In this document: positions 27,175-35,262 of the stretch, piece after piece
How positions within the stretch are numbered: position 1 is the stretch's first letter
Layout: each line of letters begins with the position of its first letter
Source of the DNA: an uncultured Collinsella sp.
GTDB lineage: Bacteria > Actinomycetota > Coriobacteriia > Coriobacteriales > Coriobacteriaceae
Length of the DNA stretch: 64,000 bases
NCBI GenBank assembly: GCA_900550195.1
Contig: URRB01000003.1
Coordinates: forward strand, 115,264-179,263
Reading direction: 5' to 3'
Translations under genes and position numbers: made by a program
Notes under the pieces: generated by a model
What the model was told of the DNA's origin: nothing
The model's database searches: none
The model's input: only the letters and a program-made list of their open reading frames with translations

Positions 27175-29397
27175 TCATCCCCTTTCGATCTTTGGGACAC
27201 TCAGGCGCACCATCAACGGAGATACGGCGCCCAAGACCACCAGCAGAGCGCCCGATGCGCCGACGACCTCTCCAAAAGGCATCGCGTTCGTCCCTCGCCC
27301 AAGGAACCCAATCGTCCCCACCTGGGAAGCGGGATCAAACGAGGCGAATGGAGCCAGCAGCGCGACGCCCATGCCCACGCTTTCAACATGAGCGCTCAAC
27401 GAACCCAACACCAAGAGAACCGCGCAAACCATTCCGGTGACAACGGGGTTGCGGCTAATCGCTGCTGTCAACGCAGCGACGACGGAAATCACGCCGTATG
27501 CCATGACCAGCAACGGAATACTGCACAACACCGCCTCCCCCACCATGGACGTTGTCGAAGCTCCCGCCCGAATGAGAGCGACGGGATACTCCGATCCACC
27601 CGCACCGTTCTTAATCACGGACACAACGACAGCGGGAACCATCGACACCAAAAGCAGCACCAAGCCAAGCAGGAGAGCCAGCGCAACAGCCGTCAGAAAA
27701 CGCACATGCGCTGTTGCGGGGATCTGGAGAACCAGAAGGGAACGACACTGCAGGTGGGTGCACGCGAGCGATGTGACAACCACGGGCAACAGCAAAAATA
27801 AGGAGGGAAGCGCTGCCTGGAGATACGAAAGGAGGATTAATGGGGGCATCTTCGTACTTAACTCGTAAACCTTGGGGTCCGGCAAGCTCGCGATCGACTC
27901 AAGCAGAAGGGCGCGCGCCTCCGCACGAGAAGGAGTCTCCGGCTCGATTCCGATCGATTGCAGGAGAGTCGCATCTGCCGCGCCCAGCTCACCTCGAGCG
28001 CGCTCGTACGTCGCAAGGCTTCGAAACCCCTCCGCAGGCATAGGCGCGTACACGAAACCCGAAAGAGCATCCCGCATGTCTTCCAGGGCCGCTTTGCCCT
28101 CGACGTCCATATTCGCAGCGTTCTGCTCTAGATACCGATCTATTGAACGGAGCTCCCCATCCCTATACCGAACAGCGGAAACGTTATCAGCGTCAGGAAA
28201 CATCTCGACCAGAGCCGGGTCCAGCATCGTCGTCGACATTGCAATCGCGCATACGGCGAGGGTAGGAGAACGCAGGAGCAGTTTCCCCATCGTTCTTACG
28301 TATGCAACGGCGGAGGCACAAGCGCTCGAACGAGTTGCCGTTCTCGATGCAGTGAAGGAACCTCTCTCAAGACAAATCGGGGATATCGGGCACGCGCAGC
28401 CGCTCTTTCCAGCAACGCAAAGCAGGCTAATTGCCAGCACCTCGATCCCGATTGCGCATACGAGGGCAATCGCGCCACGCTCGAAGCAAAGTCCAGGCAG
28501 ATTCACTATCTGCGTTGTCGGGTACGGGCTATAGGCGCCGACGGTCAACTCAGTGTTCGCATACGTAAGGGGATTCAACAGGGCGAACTCACGTAAAGCG
28601 ATGGATCTTCCGTAATACCCGGGAACCATCGTCACCCCCATCAGGGCACATACGAACACGATTCCAAGCGTAGGGTTATTGGCAATCTTCACGGCAAGGT
28701 GAACGACAAGCGAGATGAACGCTGCCACCAAGAATTGCAAGATGGCCGTCTGCGCGAACACCAGCCAAGCCGGTTTGATAACCGGAGTCGCATATTGAAT
28801 GTAGCCTATCGGATAGAACGGCGAGCCCGGGCCATTCTTCACAAGCGCGGCGATTATCCCTGGAAGATTGATGGCGAGGACGGCAAGCATTGCAAAAACA
28901 CTCGCCCATACGCTCGATGCAACAAGTCTACCCAGCTCGCCCATCGGTGCCTGGATGATGAGCTTTTCACGTTTGTTAAGACGCGCGGCAAGGAACGAGA
29001 CGGCAACGGCCGTTGCGACCCATAGCAAGTACTCCTTCGATCCGTCATAATAGGTGTACTCTCCATCCGATATCTGCAGAAACGGAAGTAGGGGAGAGAG
29101 CGGTGCCAAGATAAGACGTCCCGCGGCAAGAGGGTACAGAAGCGCGGGCATGCTTGATGAAGAGGTATAGACACCGTCCTCCCCCGCATTCACAAGCGCA
29201 TCCGCATAGGATGCTGACAATTCCTGCTCAACACGGGTTATTCCCGACTCGAGGTATTCGACCCGTCCGTCGATGCCAGCCGCGCTCCTGAAGACGGGCA
29301 GAGCACAAAGAACCATCAACGCAACAACGACAACACAGAGCGACCTGGAGGAGAGAAGCGACCTAAAGATCGCCTTCGAGATTTTGAGCATATTCAT
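27175..29397 (-). CDS. Double ABC permease (two fused membrane modules)
   Basis: About 740 residues with no ATPase domain. Two membrane modules follow one another: each has an initial TM, a long extracytoplasmic loop (about 40-120 and 390-520), and a cluster of TMs. Each cluster carries the same motif, KNGPGSPFYPI in the first half (about 188-197) and KNGAGGSEYPV in the second (about 610). The fused neighbour has NGFGQIGYPI, so all three modules look related. The start at 29397 is chosen for AAGG seven bases upstream; 29415 is an alternative. The stop is TGA. First gene of the ABC set; substrate unknown. Confidence 0.82.
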   Translation of the reverse strand: MNMLKISKAIFRSLLSSRSLCVVVVALMVLCALPVFRSAAGIDGRVEYLESGITRVEQELSASYADALVNAGEDGVYTSSSSMPALLYPLAAGRLILAPLSPLLPFLQISDGEYTYYDGSKEYLLWVATAVAVSFLAARLNKREKLIIQAPMGELGRLVASSVWASVFAMLAVLAINLPGIIAALVKNGPGSPFYPIGYIQYATPVIKPAWLVFAQTAILQFLVAAFISLVVHLAVKIANNPTLGIVFVCALMGVTMVPGYYGRSIALREFALLNPLTYANTELTVGAYSPYPTTQIVNLPGLCFERGAIALVCAIGIEVLAISLLCVAGKSGCACPISPICLERGSFTASRTATRSSACASAVAYVRTMGKLLLRSPTLAVCAIAMSTTMLDPALVEMFPDADNVSAVRYRDGELRSIDRYLEQNAANMDVEGKAALEDMRDALSGFVYAPMPAEGFRSLATYERARGELGAADATLLQSIGIEPETPSRAEARALLLESIASLPDPKVYELSTKMPPLILLSYLQAALPSLFLLLPVVVTSLACTHLQCRSLLVLQIPATAHVRFLTAVALALLLGLVLLLVSMVPAVVVSVIKNGAGGSEYPVALIRAGASTTSMVGEAVLCSIPLLVMAYGVISVVAALTAAISRNPVVTGMVCAVLLVLGSLSAHVESVGMGVALLAPFASFDPASQVGTIGFLGRGTNAMPFGEVVGASGALLVVLGAVSPLMVRLSVPKIERG

Positions 29398-29429
29398 CGC
29401 CAACCTTAACCTCATCCAGTCGGAACAGA

Positions 29430-29456
29430 GGGGCCGAACAAAATGCTCGGCCCTTA
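29430..29456. promoter_or_regulatory. Hairpin between the ABC set and the DUF2975 gene
   Basis: GGGGCCGA ACAAAATGC TCGGCCC forms a seven-base stem in the leader of the double permease on the minus strand. A short terminator or attenuator is possible; the T run is weak. Confidence 0.35.
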
Positions 29457-29476
29457 TTACTTGCCGGCAAAGTCAA

Positions 29477-29495
29477 TTTAACATAAACTGTTAAA
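29477..29495. promoter_or_regulatory. Perfect dyad operator candidate TTTAACA-N5-TGTTAAA
   Basis: Seven-base perfect arms lie 38 bases before the DUF2975 gene and 80 bases before the oppositely oriented ABC set. The most likely ligand is the XRE-family regulator encoded at 30055-30306; this is inferred from position. Confidence 0.55.
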
Positions 29496-29532
29496 AAGTA
29501 ACCTGAGTTTTTTAAATTCTTCGGAGGTTATT

Positions 29533-30045
29533 ATGAGTTCCGACAATCGCACTCCCCGGCTTCATTCCTTCCGCATCGCATGTGCGATAGCCTCTGCGAC
29601 CCTTTGCGCCACCGCCATCGCACAAGTGGCGTTCTCCTTAAAGCCAGCAATCGAAGTGCTCGACAACCCTGTAATTGCAGACTCCCCCGCGTATCCAGCC
29701 CTTGCGATCTCGACATTGGTCCCTGCCGTCATCGGTATCGCTACGACCATCCTCAGCGCCGTTCTCGTGTGGACGATCAAGAGCGGAGACCCCTTCAAGA
29801 AAGGGTCTGCGACATGCTTGAAGGTGCTCGGCATTCTCTTCGTTGTTCAAGCTGCCACCAGCCTCTACGCCGGCTCACTCAAAACCTCCGTTTCGATGTT
29901 TGGCGGCGAGGGGGCCGTCGGCGCCCAAGAGATCGCTTCATCATTCGATTGGACCTCTCTGGTTCTCGGCATCGTCCTGTTCATGCTTTCCCAGCTCTTC
30001 TTGTACGCCCGAGAGCTGTACCTCGACTCCGACGAGATTGCGTAA
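29533..30045 (+). CDS. DUF2975-family membrane protein
   Basis: A 170-residue protein with four hydrophobic segments (about 12-32, 55-78, 95-115 and 142-162). SGDPFKKGSATCLKVLGILFVVQ has the DPF-x-x...N/G pattern typical of DUF2975 proteins. These are regularly encoded next to a small XRE regulator, as here, but their function is not established. The start MSSDNRTPRL follows GGAGG. It is nine bases upstream of the regulator gene and is divergent from the ABC set, which it may help to control. Confidence 0.82.
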   Translation: MSSDNRTPRLHSFRIACAIASATLCATAIAQVAFSLKPAIEVLDNPVIADSPAYPALAISTLVPAVIGIATTILSAVLVWTIKSGDPFKKGSATCLKVLGILFVVQAATSLYAGSLKTSVSMFGGEGAVGAQEIASSFDWTSLVLGIVLFMLSQLFLYARELYLDSDEIA

Positions 30046-30054
30046 GGAAACGCC

Positions 30055-30306
30055 ATGCCCGTAATTGTTCGCCTCGACAAGATCATGGCCGAGCGAAAGA
30101 TTTCCTCGAACGAACTTGCCGAAAGGATTGGAACCACGCCCGTGAACCTGTCCCGTATTAAAAAAGGGCATATTCGCGGCATTCGCTTCAACACACTCGA
30201 GCAGCTATGCCTCGCCCTTCGTTGCCAACCCGGAGACCTTCTCGAAGTCATGAGCGAAGAGGATGCCCGAAAGGAGTTCGGACTCGATTGGTCCGCCGAG
30301 GATTAG
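30055..30306 (+). CDS. Small XRE/YozG-like transcriptional regulator
   Basis: An 83-residue protein nearly all helix-turn-helix: MPVIVRLDKIMAERKISSNELAERIGTTPVNLSRIKKG, then LCLALRCQPGDLLEVM, the ending seen in YozG-type regulators that accompany DUF2975 genes. It probably regulates its own operon, and perhaps the divergent ABC genes, through the dyad at 29477-29495. Its stop codon TAG is followed in the same frame by the integrase remnant, so the end of this gene coincides with a recombination junction. Confidence 0.85.
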   Translation: MPVIVRLDKIMAERKISSNELAERIGTTPVNLSRIKKGHIRGIRFNTLEQLCLALRCQPGDLLEVMSEEDARKEFGLDWSAED

Positions 30307-31032
30307 AGGGCGGTCGTACTCGCCCTGCACACGGGGACGCGAATCGGCGAGGTCTGCGGCCTTCGGTGGTGCGATGTGGATTTCGAGACGGGCCTGATCT
30401 CGATCAGGCACTCGGTGGCGTACGCGAAGGGAATGGGTTCGTTCATCAAGGACACCAAGACCCATGACGCCAGGGGTATCCCCATCGACCCGGTCGGCCT
30501 ACTCCCCTTCCTGAAGGAGACCCACGAGATCGACTGCGGAAAGCTGCGCTTGCGCGGCCTTACCGGGGCGGTCGAGATCGGGGACTGCTACATCCTGTCG
30601 GAGCCGGGCGCGACCTTCGCGACGACAAGCTATATCCGCAGGGCGTTCAAGACGTTCTCGGAGACCAACGGCCTCATGGGCACCAACGACGAGCTGATCA
30701 CGTTCCACGGCCTTCGCCACACGTTCGCAACGCAGTGGATCCGCCAAGGCGGCGATATCAAGGCGCTCCAATCGATCCTCGGCCACAAGGACGCCATGGC
30801 GACGCTCAACGTCTACGCCGACATCGAGCCCATCTCCAAAATCCATAACATGCTGCGCGCCACGCCGTGCCTTTGGCGCGGGCACCTCGGGCCGAGGGTC
30901 GATCCGGGTCCCATGTTCCAACAGAGGACCCAGGAGTCCATCGAGACGCTCCAGGCGTTCGGCTACGGCATCACCGAGCCGGACGACCGAAATATCGCCA
31001 TACGCGACGTGAAGACGAACAGTTGGCTCTAG
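30307..31032 (+). pseudogene. Tyrosine integrase, 5'-truncated remnant
   Basis: The frame continues from the regulator's stop with AVVLALHTGTRIGEVCGLRW, the box I region of tyrosine recombinases including the catalytic Arg. FHGLRHTFATQWI (H-x-x-R) and LGHKDAMATLNVYADI (His and the Tyr nucleophile) follow, so the catalytic domain is complete. The arm-binding and core-binding domains (about 150 residues) are missing and there is no start codon with a ribosome-binding site. After the Tyr, the last 70 residues are not typical of the family. This is probably a dead relic of the element that brought the island. Confidence 0.8.
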
Positions 31033-31428
31033 CTCACCGAGTACGCGGCAGTGCTGGGCCCATCCCAACTGAGGTCACGGTGGTCCGATAGGGGCGCCGC
31101 CCGCGGCATGCGCCGCGGAGCGGTATCCCCTACCGAAGGGCGGGGATGCCTTCCGCTTCCAGTTCGGAATCAGCCGTCGGAGGCGTTCGGCTGACTGCGG
31201 GAACGGCCTGTCCGCTCAATGTGTTCGGCTGAGATCGGAAATCAACCCAACACGAGCCGGACACGCGCCAGACGGCTCTTCCCCGTACGGCCTTCCCCCT
31301 TACGCTCATGTTGCAGGCATGTAACGCCGCAGCGAGCGCGCCTTTTTTGCGCCAGACAGGTACAATGGTGAACACTGTACCGTAGCGGAGCGCCCCGCGC
31401 GCGCCGCAATCACGCGAAAGGGTTTCCC
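31033..31428. other. 396-base spacer between the integrase remnant and the ACT gene
   Basis: I see no gene. Several short inverted repeats occur, such as CAGCCG-N11-CGGCTG at about 31172-31194 and GCCGCCCGCGGCATGCGCCGCGG near 31095. The last 60 bases, with TACAAT at about 31361-31366, should hold the promoter of the ACT-domain gene. This may be the right boundary of the island. Confidence 0.5.
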
Positions 31429-31716
31429 ATGGCCGAGATCTCGTCCTCCCGCATCGTCATCACCGTCCTTGGCAAGAACCGCCCCGGTATCGTCGCCGGC
31501 GTCACCCGTGTCCTGGGCGAGGCCAACGTCGACATCCGCGACATCACGCAGTCCATTATCGAGGACATCTTCACCATGACCATGCTGGCCGATACCGCCG
31601 AGTCCAAGCTCGACTTCGCCGAGCTGCAGAAGGCCCTGGCCGAGGCCGGCGAGCTTTCGGGCGTTAACGTGTCCATCCAGCGCGAGGACGTCTTTAACTT
31701 TATGTACCGCCTGTAG
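31429..31716 (+). CDS. ACT-domain protein (UPF0237-like)
   Basis: A 95-residue protein consisting of one ACT domain: RIVITVLGKNRPGIVAGVTRVLGEANVDIRDITQSI, then FTMTMLAD. ACT domains bind amino acids or similar ligands. In many anaerobes this protein is encoded beside a DUF711/PFL-like protein, which is absent here; citrate synthase follows instead, 77 bases on. The start MAEISSSR follows GAAAGGG. A ligand cannot be assigned. Confidence 0.85.
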   Translation: MAEISSSRIVITVLGKNRPGIVAGVTRVLGEANVDIRDITQSIIEDIFTMTMLADTAESKLDFAELQKALAEAGELSGVNVSIQREDVFNFMYRL

Positions 31717-31793
31717 CGAGCAAGCCGCTGGGGATAGCCTGACGCGCGCATGCCCATGCAAGCCACCCCGATGCGGCCCGGAGAGGAGCGCGC

Positions 31794-33212
31794 ATGGCCT
31801 ACGACGCCAAGAAAATCTATTACCGCTTCGATGACCACTTGAGCCGACTGGTTCTGGATTACGAAGCAAGCCGCCAGATTTCGTCTGAGAGCGAAAGCCT
31901 CTACCACGGCCTGCCGACCGACCCTTATGACGAGGACCTGTTTGTCGAGCACAATGTCAAGCGCGGCCTGCGCAATGCCGACGGCTCGGGCGTGGTCGCG
32001 GGCCTCACTCGTATCTCGGATGTGCACGGCTACAACAAGGTCGACGGAAAGGTCGTGCCCGATCAGGGCAAGCTCACGCTTCGCGGCTACAGCATCGAGG
32101 ATCTGGTCAACAATGCCCAGGCCGAGAATCGCTACGGCTACGAGGAAGTCGCCTATCTGCTTATCACGGGTTCGCTGCCCAACAAGGAAGAGCTCGACGG
32201 CTTCTGCGAGCGCCTGGGTGCCTTTAGACATCTGAGCGACGAGTACGTCAAAGAGTTCCCCATGACCACGGTGTCGTCGAGCATCATGAACGTGCTCCAG
32301 CACGCCGTGCTGCTGCTCTACGCCTTCGATGCCGAACCAGACGTGATCACGCCCGAGCACGAAATCGACGTCGCCATTTCCATGCTCGCACGTCTCCCGC
32401 GCATTGCCGCCTTCGCACACATGGCCTCGGTCGCCAAGCTTCGCGGCTCCGAGGTTCACGTGCCGCACCCTACGCCCGGTCTCTCCACCGCCGAGACCAT
32501 CCTACAGGTCCTGCGCGGCGGCATGGCGTTCACCCGCGATGAGGCGATGCTGCTCGACGTTATGCTCATGCTGCATGCCGAGCACGGCGGCGGCAACAAC
32601 TCTACCTTCGCTTGCCGCGTGCTGTCGTCTTCGGCCACCGATCCGTATTCCGCCTACGCCGCGGCTATCGGCTCGCTCAAGGGCCCGCGCCACGGCGGTG
32701 CCAATGCCAAGGTCGTGTCTATGCACGAGGACATCCGCGCGCATGTCTCCAACTGGGAGGACGAGGACGAGGTCGCGGCCTACCTGGGCAAGATCCTCGA
32801 CAAGCAGGCCTTCGACGGCACGGGCCTCATCTACGGCATGGGCCACGCCGTCTATACGCTCAGCGACCCGCGCGCCGAGGTCTGCCGCCGTTACGCGCGC
32901 TCGCTGGCAGCCAAGAAGGACTTGGGTGAAGAGTTCGCACTCATCGAGCGCATCGAGCGCCTGGCCCCGCAAGTGATGCGCGATCACGGCATGACCAAGC
33001 CCATCTGCGCCAACATCGACCTGTACACGGGCTTTATCTATAAGATGCTCGGCGTGCCCGAGACGCTCTTTACGCCGCTGTTCGCCGTCGCCCGCATGGC
33101 CGGCTGGTCTGCGCACCGCATGGAAGAGCTCTTCTGCGCGCACCGCATCATCCGTCCCGCGTATCGCCCGGTTATCGAGCCGCTGGAGTACAAGCCGCTC
33201 GCCGATCGTTAG
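31794..33212 (+). CDS. gltA: Citrate synthase
   Basis: A 472-residue enzyme condensing oxaloacetate with acetyl-CoA. Catalytic regions are visible: HGGGNNSTFACRVLSS, GSLKGPRHGGANAKV (His near 302) and GMGHAVYTLSDPRA (His near 350), with an aspartate region before GFIYKMLGVP. It has an N-terminal extension of about 70 residues compared with the shortest bacterial forms. In a fermentative coriobacterium it probably feeds 2-oxoglutarate and glutamate synthesis, linking to gltB. The start follows GAGAGGAG. A strong terminator follows. Confidence 0.92.
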   Translation: MAYDAKKIYYRFDDHLSRLVLDYEASRQISSESESLYHGLPTDPYDEDLFVEHNVKRGLRNADGSGVVAGLTRISDVHGYNKVDGKVVPDQGKLTLRGYSIEDLVNNAQAENRYGYEEVAYLLITGSLPNKEELDGFCERLGAFRHLSDEYVKEFPMTTVSSSIMNVLQHAVLLLYAFDAEPDVITPEHEIDVAISMLARLPRIAAFAHMASVAKLRGSEVHVPHPTPGLSTAETILQVLRGGMAFTRDEAMLLDVMLMLHAEHGGGNNSTFACRVLSSSATDPYSAYAAAIGSLKGPRHGGANAKVVSMHEDIRAHVSNWEDEDEVAAYLGKILDKQAFDGTGLIYGMGHAVYTLSDPRAEVCRRYARSLAAKKDLGEEFALIERIERLAPQVMRDHGMTKPICANIDLYTGFIYKMLGVPETLFTPLFAVARMAGWSAHRMEELFCAHRIIRPAYRPVIEPLEYKPLADR

Positions 33213-33235
33213 GACGCAGACCGTTATAGAACCCG

Positions 33236-33275
33236 AGCGTGGCCAGGGCATCACCGCCCTCGGCCACGCTTTTTA
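33236..33275 (+). terminator. Terminator after citrate synthase
   Basis: GAGCGTGGCC AGGGC ATCACC GCCCT CGGCCACGC is followed by TTTTT, 24 bases past the stop. Confidence 0.85.
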
Positions 33276-33299
33276 TGCCAGTAGAAAGGATTGCAGCGA

Positions 33300-34142
33300 A
33301 TGATTGTGTTTTCCGATATGGATGGAACGCTGCTGACGAGTGATAAGCAGATGAGCGACGCCACCTGGGCAATGCTCGACGAACTCGCTCGACGTGGGAT
33401 TGAGTTTGTACCCTGCACGGGGCGTCCTCTGTCGGGCATCTTTGAGCCCATCCTCGCCCACCCCGCCGTACACTACGCGGTCTGCGCCAACGGTGCCAGC
33501 GTCTGGCAGCTCGACGACGTTGTGCCCACCGATGTCTCGCGTGCCACGCGCATTTTGAGCCGACCGCTCGACCGCGCCATCGCCCACCGCGTCCATAGCA
33601 TTGCAGCCGGCCACGATGTGACCTTCGATATCTTTGCGGACGGGCAGTGCTTCCTCCCCCGCTCGCTCTACACGCGCCTGGACGAATTCTGCGGCGGCGA
33701 CCCCCACATCGCGGCTTCGCTTAAGCGCACACGAACACCGATCGACATGGATATCGACAGCAAGATCGACGAGGTCGAGACGCTCGAACGCATCGCCATG
33801 TACTGGCACAACCCGGCCGATCGCGACGCCATCGCGGCGGCGCTCGACACGCTCGGAGGCATTGAGGTCACGCGTTCTTACACCATGAATATCGAGGTCA
33901 TGGGTAAGGGCGCCACCAAGGGAACGGCCCTCACGTGGCTATGTGAGCATCTGGGCGAGCGTCTCGCCGACGCCTGGGCGTTCGGCGACAACATCAACGA
34001 CATCCCCATGCTGCAGGCAGCGGGCCACGGCATGGCAATGATCAACGCCGAGCTCGAAGACCGCGAGGCCGCCGACGCTATCACCGAATACGACAACGAC
34101 CACGACGGCGTCGCCCGCACCATCATGGCCGCCCTCGCTTAG
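33300..34142 (+). CDS. Cof-type HAD-superfamily phosphatase
   Basis: A 280-residue cytoplasmic hydrolase. Motif I is SDMDGTLLTSD at 5-15 (nucleophile and acid Asp), motif II is CTGRPLSGI, motif III is a Lys near GKGATKGTALTWL, and motif IV is GDNINDIPML. The cap region is the Cof (C2B) type, whose members dephosphorylate sugar phosphates and flavin or pyridoxal phosphates. The ATG at 33300 has AAAGGA nine bases upstream. It lies just after the gltA terminator, and a related gene stands in the opposite direction at 34262-35056. Confidence 0.88.
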   Translation: MIVFSDMDGTLLTSDKQMSDATWAMLDELARRGIEFVPCTGRPLSGIFEPILAHPAVHYAVCANGASVWQLDDVVPTDVSRATRILSRPLDRAIAHRVHSIAAGHDVTFDIFADGQCFLPRSLYTRLDEFCGGDPHIAASLKRTRTPIDMDIDSKIDEVETLERIAMYWHNPADRDAIAAALDTLGGIEVTRSYTMNIEVMGKGATKGTALTWLCEHLGERLADAWAFGDNINDIPMLQAAGHGMAMINAELEDREAADAITEYDNDHDGVARTIMAALA

Positions 34143-34156
34143 TCATTGGTCAGTCA

Positions 34157-34199
34157 CTGGGGACGTTCTTAAACGACTAGTCGTTGGGGACACTCTTCG
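34157..34199. repeat. Left copy of an inverted repeat flanking the second HAD gene
   Basis: GGGGACGTTCTTAAACGACT...GGGGACACTC pairs with 35219-35260 in inverted orientation with about two mismatches in 37. It contains the palindrome GACTAGTC. Confidence 0.75.
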
Positions 34200-34261
34200 C
34201 GAGAAAGCTGCAAGGACTGTCCCCCACTGCCGGCAGATAAGGAACGTCCCCATCTGCCGGA

Positions 34262-35056
34262 TTAAGCGAGGCTCTCCAAAACGTGGCGAAGCTCCTGCTG
34301 AACGGCGTGGTCGCGGTTGCGCCCCACCACGCGATCGGCAACGGCCTTGAGCGCGGGACGTGCATTTTCCATCGCACAACCCGTGCCGACAAAGCGAATG
34401 ATCTCGTAATCGTTCATCGAGTCGCCAAACGCCATGACCTCGTCGCGCCCAATGCCGTAATGCTCCGCGAGCTGTGCGATGCCCGAGGCCTTCGACACGC
34501 CGGGCTGCATGGCATCGATCCACGCGTTGCCCGAAGGCGCAAAAGTAAAGAGCTGACCGAGTTCGCGCTGTAGTACGTAAGCGCTGTCCATAACGGCACC
34601 GTCATCGCAAAAGATACTCGCCTTGATGATATTTACGCTGGGATCGGGCAGCTCCCAAATGCGCTCGGCATTGGGAAGGTCCTTATCGACCTCACGCACG
34701 AACTTGCACTCGTCATCGAGCAAGAAGGACTTGGTTCGGTCAAAAAGTGCAAGATGCAGATTGGGAAACGTCGCGACGGCCTGGGCGAGCCTTCGAATCG
34801 CCAGGTGCGAATACACCTCGCGGTCTACCATCTTACCGTCGGCGTAGACCTGGGCGCCGTTAGCGGCGACAAAGTCCATCTTGTCGCGAACAGGTGCAAA
34901 GAACTCGCACAGGCGGTCGTAACGACGGCCTGACGATGCGGCGAAATGCACGCCATGCTCGTGTAGCGCCAGAATCAGTTCGTAGGTCTCGGGAGGCACC
35001 TGGCCGTTTTCGTCAAGCAACGTGCCGTCCATATCGGATGCAATCAGTTTAACCAT
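34262..35056 (-). CDS. Cof-type HAD-superfamily phosphatase with sequestered ribosome-binding site
   Basis: A 264-residue paralogue of the preceding phosphatase: motif I ASDMDGTLLDENG at 6-18, motif II SSGRRYDRL, motif III Lys in GVSKASGI, motif IV AFGDSMNDYEII. The substrate is unknown. Its ribosome-binding site AAGGGAG forms part of the stem of a composite hairpin just upstream (35062-35123), and the whole gene is enclosed by a 37-base inverted repeat (34157-34199 and 35219-35260). Identity with the first HAD gene is limited to the motifs, so they are not a recent duplication. Confidence 0.88.
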   Translation of the reverse strand: MVKLIASDMDGTLLDENGQVPPETYELILALHEHGVHFAASSGRRYDRLCEFFAPVRDKMDFVAANGAQVYADGKMVDREVYSHLAIRRLAQAVATFPNLHLALFDRTKSFLLDDECKFVREVDKDLPNAERIWELPDPSVNIIKASIFCDDGAVMDSAYVLQRELGQLFTFAPSGNAWIDAMQPGVSKASGIAQLAEHYGIGRDEVMAFGDSMNDYEIIRFVGTGCAMENARPALKAVADRVVGRNRDHAVQQELRHVLESLA

Positions 35057-35061
35057 AGAAA

Positions 35062-35123
35062 AGCTCCCTTCGGACTTGTTGGAATCGAGCGTGTATCCGA
35101 TTCCAACGTACCCAAAGGGAGCT
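35062..35123 (-). promoter_or_regulatory. Leader hairpin enclosing the ribosome-binding site of the HAD gene
   Basis: On the minus strand AGCTCCCTT opens the leader and AAGGGAGCT closes it, a perfect nine-base stem. Inside, GTTGGAATCG pairs perfectly with CGATTCCAAC. The closing strand contains the Shine-Dalgarno sequence AAGGGAG, seven bases from the ATG at 35056, and is followed by TTTTC. TTGTAA and TCTTAT, 17 bases apart upstream, would start transcription close to the hairpin. Confidence 0.65.
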
Positions 35124-35218
35124 CAAATAAGACCCCGCGGGCGTAAACGTTACAAGGACCTGGCAAATAGCTCACACATGCCAGAGGTCCTACGGTCGCA
35201 GCGTCAGGCAGTCCGCCA

Positions 35219-35260
35219 AAGAGTGTCCCCGATGACTAGTCGTTTAAGAACGTCCCCGAT
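35219..35260. repeat. Right copy of the inverted repeat flanking the HAD gene
   Basis: GAGTGTCCCCGATGACTAGT...GAACGTCCCC is the inverted partner of 34157-34199. A second GTCCCCGATGACTAGTCG unit follows directly and runs into the end of the adenine deaminase gene. Confidence 0.75.
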
Positions 35261-35262
35261 GA

